Assembly: GCA_031414805.1 (NCBI GenBank)
Contig: JANOQJ010000048.1
Coordinates: 38,271 to 102,270 of the forward strand
Length of the DNA: 64,000 bases
Direction: 5' to 3'
Source: JAAFIW01 sp031414805
GTDB lineage: Bacteria > Pseudomonadota > Gammaproteobacteria > Burkholderiales > Burkholderiaceae_C
The position numbers and the translations under genes were made by a program. Below the pieces are notes generated by a model, which was not told the origin of the DNA, made no database searches, and saw only the letters and a program-made list of their open reading frames with translations. This document shows, one piece after another, positions 45,963-53,622 of the stretch (position 1 is the stretch's first letter; the number at the start of each line of letters is the position of its first letter).

Positions 45963-46463
45963 TCATTCCACTTCGACGCCGTGGCCCAAATACAGGGGCT
46001 TGTTTTTGACCAGTTCCCACAGCGCCATCACGCAGATCGCGCTGCCACATAAAAACGCCGGCAGCGGCAGCAGCGCAGTGGAGTAACCCAGCACCACCGA
46101 TTTCCCGCCCAGGCCCACTACCACCTGCTGCCAGCCGCCCCAGGCCACCAGGCCGCCGCCCAGGATGACCAGCAGGCGAATCAGCACGGTGGCCGCAGCC
46201 AACAGCAGCGGTTGCCGGCGCAGCGCCGCCACCAGCGATGTAAATGCCATGTGCTCACCCAGCGGATAGGCGGCGGTGGCACCGATGAACACCATCCACA
46301 CAAACAGCAGGCGCGACAGCTCTTCGCTACCGCTGTAGCCGCTACCAAACCCGTATCGCAACACCACGTTGATGAAAACGGCAATGGCCATGATGGCCAG
46401 GCAAAGGGCCATCGCGTGGTTGGCCAGGCGCTGCAGGGGGCCAGGTGAAGAAGGGGTGGTCAT
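45963..46463 (-). CDS. TRAP transporter small membrane subunit (DctQ)
   Basis: A 166-residue four-helix protein with LSRLLFVWMVFIGATAAYPLGEHMAF, the typical DctQ central motif. Its ATG overlaps the gntK stop (ATGA), showing that the kinase and transporter are one operon. Confidence 0.9.
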   Translation of the reverse strand: MTTPSSPGPLQRLANHAMALCLAIMAIAVFINVVLRYGFGSGYSGSEELSRLLFVWMVFIGATAAYPLGEHMAFTSLVAALRRQPLLLAAATVLIRLLVILGGGLVAWGGWQQVVVGLGGKSVVLGYSTALLPLPAFLCGSAICVMALWELVKNKPLYLGHGVEVE

Positions 46464-46990
46464 GCGGGCACTTTCTGAGGCGCAACGGTGGTCTTATCGG
46501 CGGCCAGCCAGGCCACAATTTGCTGGCATAGCTGCTCGGGTGCGGCGGTCGCATCGACCCGCAACACGCCTGGCTCACCCACCGGTGATTCCAGGGTGGC
46601 AAACTGGCTGTCCACCAGCGTTGTAGAGAAAAAATGCTCGGCGGCGCGCGCCAGCACACGGGTACGGGCCTGTTCGGGGCTGATGTCCAGAAACACAAAG
46701 CGAAGCGCGGGGCAGGCCTGGCGCAGGCGGTCGCGGTAGCTGCGTTTCAGGGCCGAGCAGGTCAGCACCAGGCCGTGGGTGTGGCGGCGCAGTTCGTCAG
46801 CCAGCGAGGCCAGCCAACCGTCGCGGTCGGCGTCGGTCAGCGCGATGCCGCTGCTCATTTTGTGGCGGTTGCTGGCGCTGTGGAAATCGTCGCCTTCCAT
46901 CAGACGCAAACCTGTCGCGGCGGCAACCGCCGAGCCGCAACTGGATTTGCCGCAGCCGGCCACGCCCATGATGACGATGGAATCAGACAT
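46460..46990 (-). CDS. gntK: Gluconokinase
   Basis: A 176-residue P-loop kinase: IVIMGVAGCGKSSCGSAVA is the Walker A and LMEGDDFHSASNRHKMSSGIALTDADR is diagnostic for the GntK family. It makes 6-phosphogluconate. First gene of the operon; divergent from the LacI-type regulator with two operators between. Confidence 0.92.
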   Translation of the reverse strand: MSDSIVIMGVAGCGKSSCGSAVAAATGLRLMEGDDFHSASNRHKMSSGIALTDADRDGWLASLADELRRHTHGLVLTCSALKRSYRDRLRQACPALRFVFLDISPEQARTRVLARAAEHFFSTTLVDSQFATLESPVGEPGVLRVDATAAPEQLCQQIVAWLAADKTTVAPQKVPA

Positions 46991-47014
46991 GTTGAGTGGT
47001 TTGCATCGAGTGTT

Positions 47015-47032
47015 TTGGATAGCGCTATCCAA
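47015..47032. promoter_or_regulatory. LacI-type operator O1
   Basis: TTGGATAGCGCTATCCAA is a perfect 18-bp palindrome with a central CG step, as in LacI/GntR-family sites. It lies just downstream of TATAAA (minus strand, 47037-47042), so it would block gntK transcription. Confidence 0.75.
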
Positions 47033-47047
47033 GTGGTTTATAAAAAT

Positions 47048-47079
47048 AGCGATCTTTCATTTGAGGAAAAAAGATCGCT
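47048..47079. other. Inverted repeat in the gntK/regulator promoter region
   Basis: AGCGATCTT and AAGATCGCT form perfect 9-bp arms around a 14-bp centre. It is midway between the two operators; role unknown. Confidence 0.4.
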
Positions 47080-47100
47080 TGACGTGTTGATATGTTGTTT

Positions 47101-47116
47101 AGGACAGCGCTATCCT
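47101..47116. promoter_or_regulatory. LacI-type operator O2
   Basis: AGGACAGCGCTATCCT matches the core of O1 (GGATAGCGCTATCC) with one change. It is 37 bp before the regulator ATG, suggesting autoregulation and possibly looping between O1 and O2 (86 bp centre to centre). Confidence 0.7.
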
Positions 47117-47152
47117 ATGTCACCATAACCCTTCGACACTTAGTATTTACCC

Positions 47153-48193
47153 TTGCAAACCATGAATTCCCCGGCTTCCCGCCCCCGCCCCCGCGCCACG
47201 GGCCGCGTCACGCTGGCTGATGTCGCGCAATTCGCCGGCGTTAGCCCGATCACGGTTTCGCGGGCGCTGCGCGGCGAGCGTGCGGTGAATACCGAGTTGG
47301 TGGAGCGGGTACAAGCTGCGGCGAACAAACTGGGCTACGTGCCCGACCCGGCAGCCCGCTCGTTGGCGTCGCAGCGCGGCACCCATGTGGCGGTGTTGAT
47401 CCCGATGCTCAGCAATGCGCTCTTTGTTGATTTACTCGACGCGGTGCAACGCACGCTGCGCCCGGCCGGCTACCAAGCCCTGATCGGCGTGACGCATTAC
47501 GACGCCAGTCAGGAAGAGCAATTGCTGCGCGAGCAACTGTTGCACCGTCCGGCAGGTTTGCTGGTCACCGGTGTCGAGCGCAACGAGGCCACGCGCAACT
47601 TGATCGCACAAAGCGGTGTGCCCTGTGTGCACCTCATGGAGTCGTCGCGCGCAGAGGGTGTGTACAGCGTTGGTTTTTCGCAAGGTGAGGCCAGTGCCGA
47701 AATGACCCGCCATCTGCTGGAGCGCAAGCACCGACGGATTGCCTTTGCAGCCGCTCAACTGGACGCCCGCACCTTGCAGCGTCTGGAGGGCTGGCGCAGT
47801 GAAATGCTGGCGGCGGGCTTGCACGACAGCAAGCTCGAATGGCTGAACCCTGCGCCGTCCAGCCTGGCTTTGGGTGGGCAGATGTTTGAGCAAATCATGG
47901 GGCAGCGACCCGCCGTAGATGCCATCTTTTTCTGTAATGACGACCTGGCGCAAGGCGCTTTACTCGCCGCATTGCGCATGAAAGTCGCCGTGCCCCAGCG
48001 GGTGGCCATTGCAGGTTTTAACGACCTCACGGGAAGTGACCAGATGCTGCCGCCGCTGACCACCATCCGCACACCGCGTGCGGAAATTGGCGAGGCCGCC
48101 ACACGCATGTTGCTGGCACTGATCAAAGGTCAGGCGTTGGCCTCGCACACAGTGGATGTGGGCTACGAACTGGTTGTGCGTGGCAGCACCTGA
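47153..48193 (+). CDS. LacI-family regulator (gluconate-type)
   Basis: A 346-residue repressor. The N-terminal HTH (TLADVAQFAGVSPITVSRALRGERAVNTELVERV, residues about 18-60) and a periplasmic-binding-protein-like effector domain are complete. It probably represses gntK-TRAP in the absence of gluconate (inference from the neighbour and the two operators). The N-terminus has a short Pro/Arg-rich extension. Confidence 0.85.
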   Translation: MQTMNSPASRPRPRATGRVTLADVAQFAGVSPITVSRALRGERAVNTELVERVQAAANKLGYVPDPAARSLASQRGTHVAVLIPMLSNALFVDLLDAVQRTLRPAGYQALIGVTHYDASQEEQLLREQLLHRPAGLLVTGVERNEATRNLIAQSGVPCVHLMESSRAEGVYSVGFSQGEASAEMTRHLLERKHRRIAFAAAQLDARTLQRLEGWRSEMLAAGLHDSKLEWLNPAPSSLALGGQMFEQIMGQRPAVDAIFFCNDDLAQGALLAALRMKVAVPQRVAIAGFNDLTGSDQMLPPLTTIRTPRAEIGEAATRMLLALIKGQALASHTVDVGYELVVRGST

Positions 48194-48248
48194 CGGCATC
48201 TGGAAAAGTTGCAAAACCCCTGTGCGAGAATCATTCGCACACACCTGA

Positions 48249-49001
48249 ATGCCCTCCATGCCGCCTGTCCAAACCAGCTTGTTAGCGCCTGAAGCGCCCA
48301 CCGCAGACGGCAACGCCTCAGAGACGCTGCGGGTCATGAAAGACGCTGTCGATGCCGTTGATGATGCCGAAACCAGCGTGATCGCAGCTCCCCGCAAGCG
48401 CCCCAAACCGGGCGAACGCCGCACGCAAATTTTGCAAACTCTGGCCCACATGCTGGAGCAACCCGGCGCAGAGCGCATCACCACGGCTGCGCTGGCCGCC
48501 CGGCTGGAGGTGAGCGAGGCCGCGCTGTACCGTCACTTTGCGAGCAAGGCGCAAATGTTTGAGGGCTTGATCGAGTTCATCGAGCAAACCGTGTTTGGCC
48601 TGGTGAATCAGATAAGCGCCAGCGCTCCGAGCACTGACACGGGGCTCAGGCAGACCCGCCAGATCATCGTCATGCTGCTGCAGTTTGGCGAGAAAAACCC
48701 CGGCATGACGCGCGTGATGGTGGGCGACGCGCTGGTGTTTGAAAACGAACGCCTGCAAGAGCGCATGAACCAGTTCTTCGACAAAGTGGAGGCCACGCTG
48801 CGCCAAACCCTGCGCCCGGCAATAGAAGCCAGCGGTTCCGCCATGCCGACGGTAGACGCCCAGGTGCAGGCGTCGGTGCTGACCGCTTTTGTGGTGGGCC
48901 GCTTGCAGCGGTTTGCCCGCTCGGGCTTCAAGCGCATGCCGCTTGAGCATCTGGATGCCAGTCTGGCGCGTTTGTTGTGGCTGGATTCACTATCAAAATA
49001 G
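48249..49001 (+). CDS. slmA: Nucleoid occlusion factor SlmA (TetR fold)
   Basis: A 250-residue protein. The HTH ITTAALAARLEVSEAALYRHFASKAQMFEGLIEFIEQTVF matches SlmA, and the ligand-less TetR core follows with NPGMTRVMVGDALVFENERLQERMNQFF. It blocks FtsZ over the nucleoid. An N-terminal tail of about 55 residues is longer than in E. coli. The last residues and stop are formed by a dispersed repeat. Confidence 0.85.
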   Translation: MPSMPPVQTSLLAPEAPTADGNASETLRVMKDAVDAVDDAETSVIAAPRKRPKPGERRTQILQTLAHMLEQPGAERITTAALAARLEVSEAALYRHFASKAQMFEGLIEFIEQTVFGLVNQISASAPSTDTGLRQTRQIIVMLLQFGEKNPGMTRVMVGDALVFENERLQERMNQFFDKVEATLRQTLRPAIEASGSAMPTVDAQVQASVLTAFVVGRLQRFARSGFKRMPLEHLDASLARLLWLDSLSK

Positions 49002-49045
49002 TAGCTGCTTGAGCAGCAAGTACGGCCTGCAAGCCACTTTTGTCA
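48987..49045 (-). repeat. TGCTTGAGCA dispersed repeat, copy 11 (slmA 3' end)
   Basis: CTATCAAAATAGTAGCTGC then TTGAGCAGCAAGTACGGCCT and a GCCACTTTTG tail. It provides the last codons (LSK) and the TAG stop of slmA. Confidence 0.85.
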
Positions 49046-49162
49046 ATAAACGGTTTTCTCTTGCCTTACAGCCGTGTCATTATTTATTCGGTTGATTCCA
49101 AGCCACTGTGAGACGGCTCAGATGCCGAAACCTTCAACACAACAATTGGATGGAGTGATCTG

Positions 49163-49594
49163 ATGAGCATGAACATGTTTTTTAGAGCGTTTACGCAAGA
49201 AGAAATTGAAGCCATGACCAAAGACCATGCGCTCATTGACCAGTTGGTGGAAGACGAAAAATATGTGATTGACACCGATGTGGAAACGGCGTGGGACGTG
49301 TTGCGAGAAATACTGAGCGGCGCAGGCATCTTGGCTGGCGAGGCTGTTGACGATGCGCTTTTCAACGGCTGCATGCTGATTTCTGCCAAGGAGGTGCAAC
49401 GGGAGGCACAAGCCCTGGCAAGTTGGAGCCACGAGCAGGTGTTGGCGCGTCTAGCCGATGTGTCTGAGGAGGCCTATCACGGTGACATTTTCCGAGGCGA
49501 GCCAGGGGATCTGCTAGAGCAGTTTGATGCGCTGGTGCGCTTTTACCAAGAGGCTTCAGAAAAAGGATTGGCCGCTTTGTCTTACCTGGCCTGA
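49163..49594 (+). CDS. YfbM-like DUF1877 protein
   Basis: A 143-residue acidic soluble protein opening MSMNMFFRAFTQEEIEAM with a central GEAVDDALFNGCMLISAKEVQREA section. It fits DUF1877, whose function is unknown. RBS GGAGTGA. Flanked by dispersed repeats on both sides, so it looks like a single-gene unit. Confidence 0.75.
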   Translation: MSMNMFFRAFTQEEIEAMTKDHALIDQLVEDEKYVIDTDVETAWDVLREILSGAGILAGEAVDDALFNGCMLISAKEVQREAQALASWSHEQVLARLADVSEEAYHGDIFRGEPGDLLEQFDALVRFYQEASEKGLAALSYLA

Positions 49595-49611
49595 ACTGAC
49601 GGTAAGCCATA

Positions 49612-49670
49612 TTGCTCTCTTTTATATAGCTGCTTGAGCAGTATCTACCAGGGCTGAAACCGTTTTTGAT
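49612..49670 (-). repeat. TGCTTGAGCA dispersed repeat, copy 12
   Basis: ATATAGCTGCTTGAGCAGTA then TCTACCAGGGCTGAAACCG. It ends at the start codon of the phosphoesterase gene. Confidence 0.88.
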
Positions 49671-50316
49671 GCTAAACACTGAGCTGGCTGGCATACCTGT
49701 TGCCTTGCACCCTAGCGGTGCCCTGTGGCTCCCTGAGCTGCACACCGTGCTGGTGGCCGATGCGCACTTCGGCAAGGCGGTGAGTTTTCGCAAACTGGGC
49801 GTGCCGGTTCCCAGCGGCACCACCACCGACAACCTGCATCGCCTGTCGGCGCTGCTGCAAGAAACGCAAGCTCAGCGGCTCATTTTTCTGGGTGACTTTC
49901 TGCACTCGGCCCGTTCGCACGCAGCCCCCACCTTGGCTGCGCTGGCGGCCTGGCGCGCACAACACACGCAGCTGGCGATCATGCTCATACGCGGCAACCA
50001 CGACGACCGGGCGGGTGACCCGCCAGCCAGTTTGAACATCGAGGTGGTCGACGAACCCTTGCCCCTCGGCCCGTTTGCGCTGTGCCACCACCCGCAGCCT
50101 GTTCCTGGCGCGTATGTGCTGGCGGGCCACTGGCACCCCTGCATCACCTTGCACGGCCGGGCCCGCCAGCGACTGCGCTTGCCGTGTTTCTGGTTCGGGG
50201 AGCAGGTGGGCATTCTTCCGGCATTTGGGGCGTTTACGGGCATGCACCCGATTGAGCGGGTGCAGGGGGATCGGGTGTATGCGGTGGCGGGGGATGTGGT
50301 GCGGGAAGTCGGGTGA
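49669..50316 (+). CDS. PdeM-like metallophosphoesterase
   Basis: A 215-residue calcineurin-like enzyme. Metal motifs: VLVADAHFGKAVSFR, LGDFLHSARSH, MLIRGNHDDRAG, LCHHPQP, AGHWHP. It resembles the ligase-associated DNA damage response endonuclease PdeM. The usual neighbours (ATP-dependent ligase, Lhr-type helicase, exonuclease) are absent. No clear RBS, because the upstream DNA is a repeat. Confidence 0.82.
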   Translation: MLNTELAGIPVALHPSGALWLPELHTVLVADAHFGKAVSFRKLGVPVPSGTTTDNLHRLSALLQETQAQRLIFLGDFLHSARSHAAPTLAALAAWRAQHTQLAIMLIRGNHDDRAGDPPASLNIEVVDEPLPLGPFALCHHPQPVPGAYVLAGHWHPCITLHGRARQRLRLPCFWFGEQVGILPAFGAFTGMHPIERVQGDRVYAVAGDVVREVG

Positions 50317-50343
50317 TGTCTTCTGTCGCAGCTCAGTGTGACT

Positions 50344-50404
50344 ACTCTCAAATTGATAGCTGCTTGAGCAATGATTGCAAGGTCTGGCGGCTGATTTGGC
50401 TTCA
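50344..50404 (-). repeat. TGCTTGAGCA dispersed repeat, copy 13
   Basis: AATTGATAGCTGCTTGAGCA then ATGATTGCAAGGTCTGGCGG and TGATTTGGCTTC. Downstream of the phosphoesterase gene. Confidence 0.9.
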
Positions 50405-50439
50405 AACAGCTCGCCGCGATAGGATGTCCGTGAGAGACA

Positions 50440-50554
50440 ACAGAACACAGAGGCACAGAGGCACAGAGGCAAGGGGAGATGGCAATGCGCAGACATTCGA
50501 GATTTCACGAAAACCTCCTGTTCCCCTCTGTGTCTCTGTGCCTCTGTGTTCTGT
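50440..50554. repeat. CACAGAGGCACAGAGG inverted repeat
   Basis: Left arm 50440-50477 contains ACAGAACACAGAGG followed by short tandem CACAGAGG units. Right arm 50522-50554 is its inverted copy ending CCTCTGTGTTCTGT. Intergenic, between convergent genes; a widespread type of proteobacterial palindrome. Confidence 0.8.
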
Positions 50555-50582
50555 TTTGTATTCATCAAGGGGCTTGAACCGC

Positions 50583-51662
50583 TCACCCAGTCACCGCCAC
50601 CCCCACCTTCGCCCCCGCAGCCACGATGTCTGCCCAGGTCGTGTCGTCCATCTCTATCCCGTCCACCGCCCGCCGTGCCCGCGCCGCACGTTCGGGGTCT
50701 CCTGCTATCTGCACGCCTTCCGGGTGACCGGGCGCGCCGGGGCTTTTTTGCAGCCAGTCGACAAAGGCCATGGCGTCCTGGGCAAAGGCTTGCTGTGTGC
50801 CCAGCCGGGACGGGTCTATCAGGATGGTCAGCATGCCGTTGTAGACCGCGCGACTGACATCGGGTGGGCGGTGCCAGGTGCCGCCGCCGGTCAGCGCGCC
50901 GCCCAGCAGCTCGCAGGCCACCGCCAGGCCATAGCCCTTGTGCTCGCCAAACGGCAGCAGCGCGCCCAGCAGGCCCAGGCTGGGGTCGGGGCCTTGGGGC
51001 ACGACCACCACGCCGGGGTCGGTGGTGGGCAGGCCTTGGGCGTCGATGAGCAAACCGGGCTCCACGCGGCGGCCTTCGTTGTGGGCCACACGCATTTTTC
51101 CCTGGGCCACGCGGCTGGTGGCAAAGTCCAGAATGAACGGCTCCTCCGTGCCCAGGGGCACGCCAATGCACACCGGGTTGGTGCCAAAGCGCCCGTCTCC
51201 GCCGCCCCAGGGGGCCACCACGGCGCGGGCCATCACGTTGACGAAATGAATCGCCACCAGGCCACGGGCCACCGCCATTTCGGCAAAGTGGCCAATGCGG
51301 CCCAGATGGTGTGCATGGGCCAGGGTCATGATGCAGCTGCCGTGCTGTTTGGCACGCGCCATCGCCATGTCCATCGCCTGCGCGCCCACGCACTGCCCGT
51401 AGCCGCGCTGGCCATCCAGCACCAGCAGGCTGCCGGTGTCCAGGTTCACCTGCACCGTGGCGTTGGGTCGCAAGCCGCCTTCCAGCATGGCGTCGACATA
51501 GCGCGGCAACATGCCGACGCCGTGCGAGTCGTGACCGCTCAAATTGGCCATGACCAGGTTGGACGCGACGGTTTGGGCTTCTTCTTTCGAACTGCCGCAC
51601 GCTATCAAAATAGTAGCTGCTTGAGCAGTTAATACAAGGGCTGGAATGGGTTTTGGCTTCAT
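50583..51662 (-). CDS. Ldh_2-family (malate/L-lactate-type) NAD(P)-dependent dehydrogenase
   Basis: A 359-residue oxidoreductase of the Ldh_2 family, which reduces or oxidises 2-oxo/2-hydroxy acids and cyclic imino acids. Motifs: LSGHDSHGVGMLPRYVDAM, VMARAVVAPWGGGDGRFGTNPVCIGVP, DFATSRVAQGKMRVA, EHKGYGLAVACELLGGAL. The first 20 codons (ALVLTAQAATILIA) are a dispersed repeat that stands in the place of the normal N-terminal helix. The substrate is probably a sugar-acid derivative given the neighbours. Confidence 0.85.
   Translation of the reverse strand: MKPKPIPALVLTAQAATILIACGSSKEEAQTVASNLVMANLSGHDSHGVGMLPRYVDAMLEGGLRPNATVQVNLDTGSLLVLDGQRGYGQCVGAQAMDMAMARAKQHGSCIMTLAHAHHLGRIGHFAEMAVARGLVAIHFVNVMARAVVAPWGGGDGRFGTNPVCIGVPLGTEEPFILDFATSRVAQGKMRVAHNEGRRVEPGLLIDAQGLPTTDPGVVVVPQGPDPSLGLLGALLPFGEHKGYGLAVACELLGGALTGGGTWHRPPDVSRAVYNGMLTILIDPSRLGTQQAFAQDAMAFVDWLQKSPGAPGHPEGVQIAGDPERAARARRAVDGIEMDDTTWADIVAAGAKVGVAVTG
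51601..51660 (-). repeat. TGCTTGAGCA dispersed repeat, copy 14 (codes for the dehydrogenase N-terminus)
   Basis: GCTATCAAAATAGTAGCTGC then TTGAGCAGTTAATACAAGGG on the + strand; the minus strand reads it in the ALVxTAQAA frame, from codon 1 to 20. Confidence 0.92.
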
Positions 51663-51811
51663 AACTTAAGTCTTGCTGATGATTCTTCTGATGACGGATG
51701 ACCTGGCCCGCGGCCTGCGATGACGAATGACTTGGGCGACCCCCCTCATCTGTCATCGCAGCTGCGCAGCAGCGCTGTCATTTGTCGTCCTGATTAGGTA
51801 CATGCCTCAGG

Positions 51812-51877
51812 CCGTCATTCCCGCGCAGGCGGGAATCCAGGCGCTCGAAGGTGGATTCCCGCCTGCGCGGGAATGAC
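51812..51877. repeat. GTCATTCCCGC inverted repeat
   Basis: GTCATTCCCGCGCAGGCGGG and, 12-15 bp further on, CCCGCCTGCGCGGGAATGAC. Same family as 14371-14450. The 51663-51928 gap also has looser GATGACGAATGAC inverted pieces (about 51690-51790) and no gene. Confidence 0.85.
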
Positions 51878-51928
51878 CTGCAGTGTCTAAGGCAGGCATC
51901 TAATCAGCTTTGTCATGGAGAGAGCGCC

Positions 51929-53467
51929 TCACATCACCGCCCCCACCTGCCAAGGCACAAACTCGTTTTGCCCGTAGCCGTGCTGCTCGCTTTTGGACGG
52001 CGTGCCCGACGCGCAGGCCAGCACCATGTCAAAGATGCGCTGGCCCATCGCCTGTACCGACACATCGCCGTCAATGATCTCGCCGCAGTTGATGTCCATG
52101 TCTTCTTCCTGGCGCCGCCACAGCGCAGAGTTGGTGGCCAGTTTCAGGGAGGGTGATGGCGCGCAGCCGTAGGCGCTGCCGCGGCCGGTGGTAAAGCAGA
52201 TCAGGTTGGCGCCGCCTGCTACCTGGCCGGTGGCACTGACCGGGTCGTAGCCGGGCGTGTCCATATACACCAAGCCTTTTTCAGTGACCAGCTGCGCGTA
52301 TTCGTAAACCGCCTGCAAGTTGGTGGTACCGCCTTTGGCCACCGCGCCCAGCGACTTTTCCAGGATGGTGGTCAGGCCACCGGCCTTGTTGCCGGGTGAG
52401 GGGTTGTTGTTCATTTCGCCGTCGTTCACCTGCGTGTAGTGCTCCCACCACTTGATGCGCTCGATGAGTTTTTCACCCACCTCGCGGCGCACGGCGCGGC
52501 GGGTGAGTAAATGCTCGGCGCCGTAGATCTCGGGGGTTTCGCTCAGGATGGCGGTGCCACCGTGGGCCACCAGCAGGTCCACCGCCGCGCCCAGCGCCGG
52601 GTTGGCGCTGATGCCGCTGTAGCCATCTGAGCCGCCGCATTGCAAGCCAATGGTGATGTGCGCGGCGCTGCAGGGCTGGCGTTGCACCGCGTTGGCTTGC
52701 GGCAGCATGGCTTGAATCAGGGCGATGCCTTTTTCCACCGTTTTGCGGGTGCCGCCGGTGTCTTGAATGTTGAACACCTGCAGCGTCTCGCCTTCTCGCA
52801 GGCTGCTGCTGGCCAGCCAGGCATTGATCTGGTTGGACTCGCAACCCAGGCCCACCACCAGCACGCCCCAAAAATTGGCATGGGTGGCGTAGCCAGCCAG
52901 GGTGCGCTGCAAAATCTGCATGCCCATGCCCGCCGTGTCCATGCCACAACCGGTGCCATGCGTGAGCGCCACCACGCCGTCCACATTCGGAAAATTGGCC
53001 AGTGCGCCCGGGTTGGTGTGGCGCGAAAAATAGTCGGCCATCGCGCGCGCGGCGGTGGCCGAGCAGTTCACGCTGCTCAAGATGCCGATGTAGTTGCGCG
53101 TGGCCACGCGGCCGTCGCCGCGCTGAATGCCCATGAAGCTGGCGCTGCGCTCGGGTGGTGCTGGCTTCACGTCGCTGCCAAAGGCGTAGTCGCGTGCAAA
53201 GTCGCCCTTGTTGGAGCCCATGTCCAGGTTGTGGGTGTGTACGTGTTCGCCTGGCGCAATGGCTTTGGAGGCAAAACCAATCACCTGGTTGTAGCGGCGC
53301 ACCGGCTGGCCCGCAGCGATGGCGCGCGTGGCAACTTTGTGGCCTGCGGGAATCAGGCCTTTGACGGCGATGTTTTCAACAATGGCACCGCCGACCAACT
53401 GGCTGCGGGCAATGAGCACCTCGTCTTGCGGGTGCAGGCGGATGAATAATGAAATTGAAGGAGTCAT
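51929..53467 (-). CDS. UxaA/GarD-family sugar-acid dehydratase
   Basis: A 512-residue altronate/galactarate dehydratase-type enzyme. An N-terminal SAF domain (DEVLIARSQLVGG...VHTHNLDMG, residues about 12-85) is followed by the iron-dependent catalytic part with LTHGTGCGMDT, VGLGCESNQI, LQCGGSDGYSGISANPALG and KGLVYMDTPGYDPVSATG. It removes water from an aldonate or aldarate. The exact sugar acid is not fixed. The ATG at 53467 is preferred; a longer frame reads through a palindromic repeat. Confidence 0.87.
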   Translation of the reverse strand: MTPSISLFIRLHPQDEVLIARSQLVGGAIVENIAVKGLIPAGHKVATRAIAAGQPVRRYNQVIGFASKAIAPGEHVHTHNLDMGSNKGDFARDYAFGSDVKPAPPERSASFMGIQRGDGRVATRNYIGILSSVNCSATAARAMADYFSRHTNPGALANFPNVDGVVALTHGTGCGMDTAGMGMQILQRTLAGYATHANFWGVLVVGLGCESNQINAWLASSSLREGETLQVFNIQDTGGTRKTVEKGIALIQAMLPQANAVQRQPCSAAHITIGLQCGGSDGYSGISANPALGAAVDLLVAHGGTAILSETPEIYGAEHLLTRRAVRREVGEKLIERIKWWEHYTQVNDGEMNNNPSPGNKAGGLTTILEKSLGAVAKGGTTNLQAVYEYAQLVTEKGLVYMDTPGYDPVSATGQVAGGANLICFTTGRGSAYGCAPSPSLKLATNSALWRRQEEDMDINCGEIIDGDVSVQAMGQRIFDMVLACASGTPSKSEQHGYGQNEFVPWQVGAVM

Positions 53468-53494
53468 ATTTAGAAACCCATCAAAGTGCCTTTT

Positions 53495-53593
53495 CCCGTC
53501 ATCCCCGCGTAGGCGGGGATCCAGGTGCGAGGGCTGTGAGGTCAAGGGCTTTTGCAGTTGTCTGAGGTGGATTCCCGCCTGCGCGGGAATGAC
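53495..53593. repeat. GTCATTCCCGC inverted repeat (diverged arms)
   Basis: CCCGTCATCCCCGCGTAGGC at 53495 and GGATTCCCGCCTGCGCGGG with AATGAC at 53569-53593 are inverted relatives separated by about 46 bp. Sits between the dehydratase and dctM genes. Confidence 0.8.
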
Positions 53594-53622
53594 GTTGAAT
53601 GGGTGGTTTGCATAAGTCCTGA

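Noticed and set aside
50450..50480. Short tandem CACAGAGG units as a possible CRISPR or VNTR
   Set aside because: Units are under 10 bp without spacers and belong to one arm of an inverted repeat.
50313..51632. 439-codon plus-strand frame
   Set aside because: Antisense to the Ldh_2 gene, which has clear family motifs.
49672..51756. 694-codon open frame on the minus strand
   Set aside because: It runs antisense through the phosphoesterase gene, across two repeats and out of frame through the Ldh_2 gene. Composition is Arg/Pro/His-rich as expected for a shadow frame.
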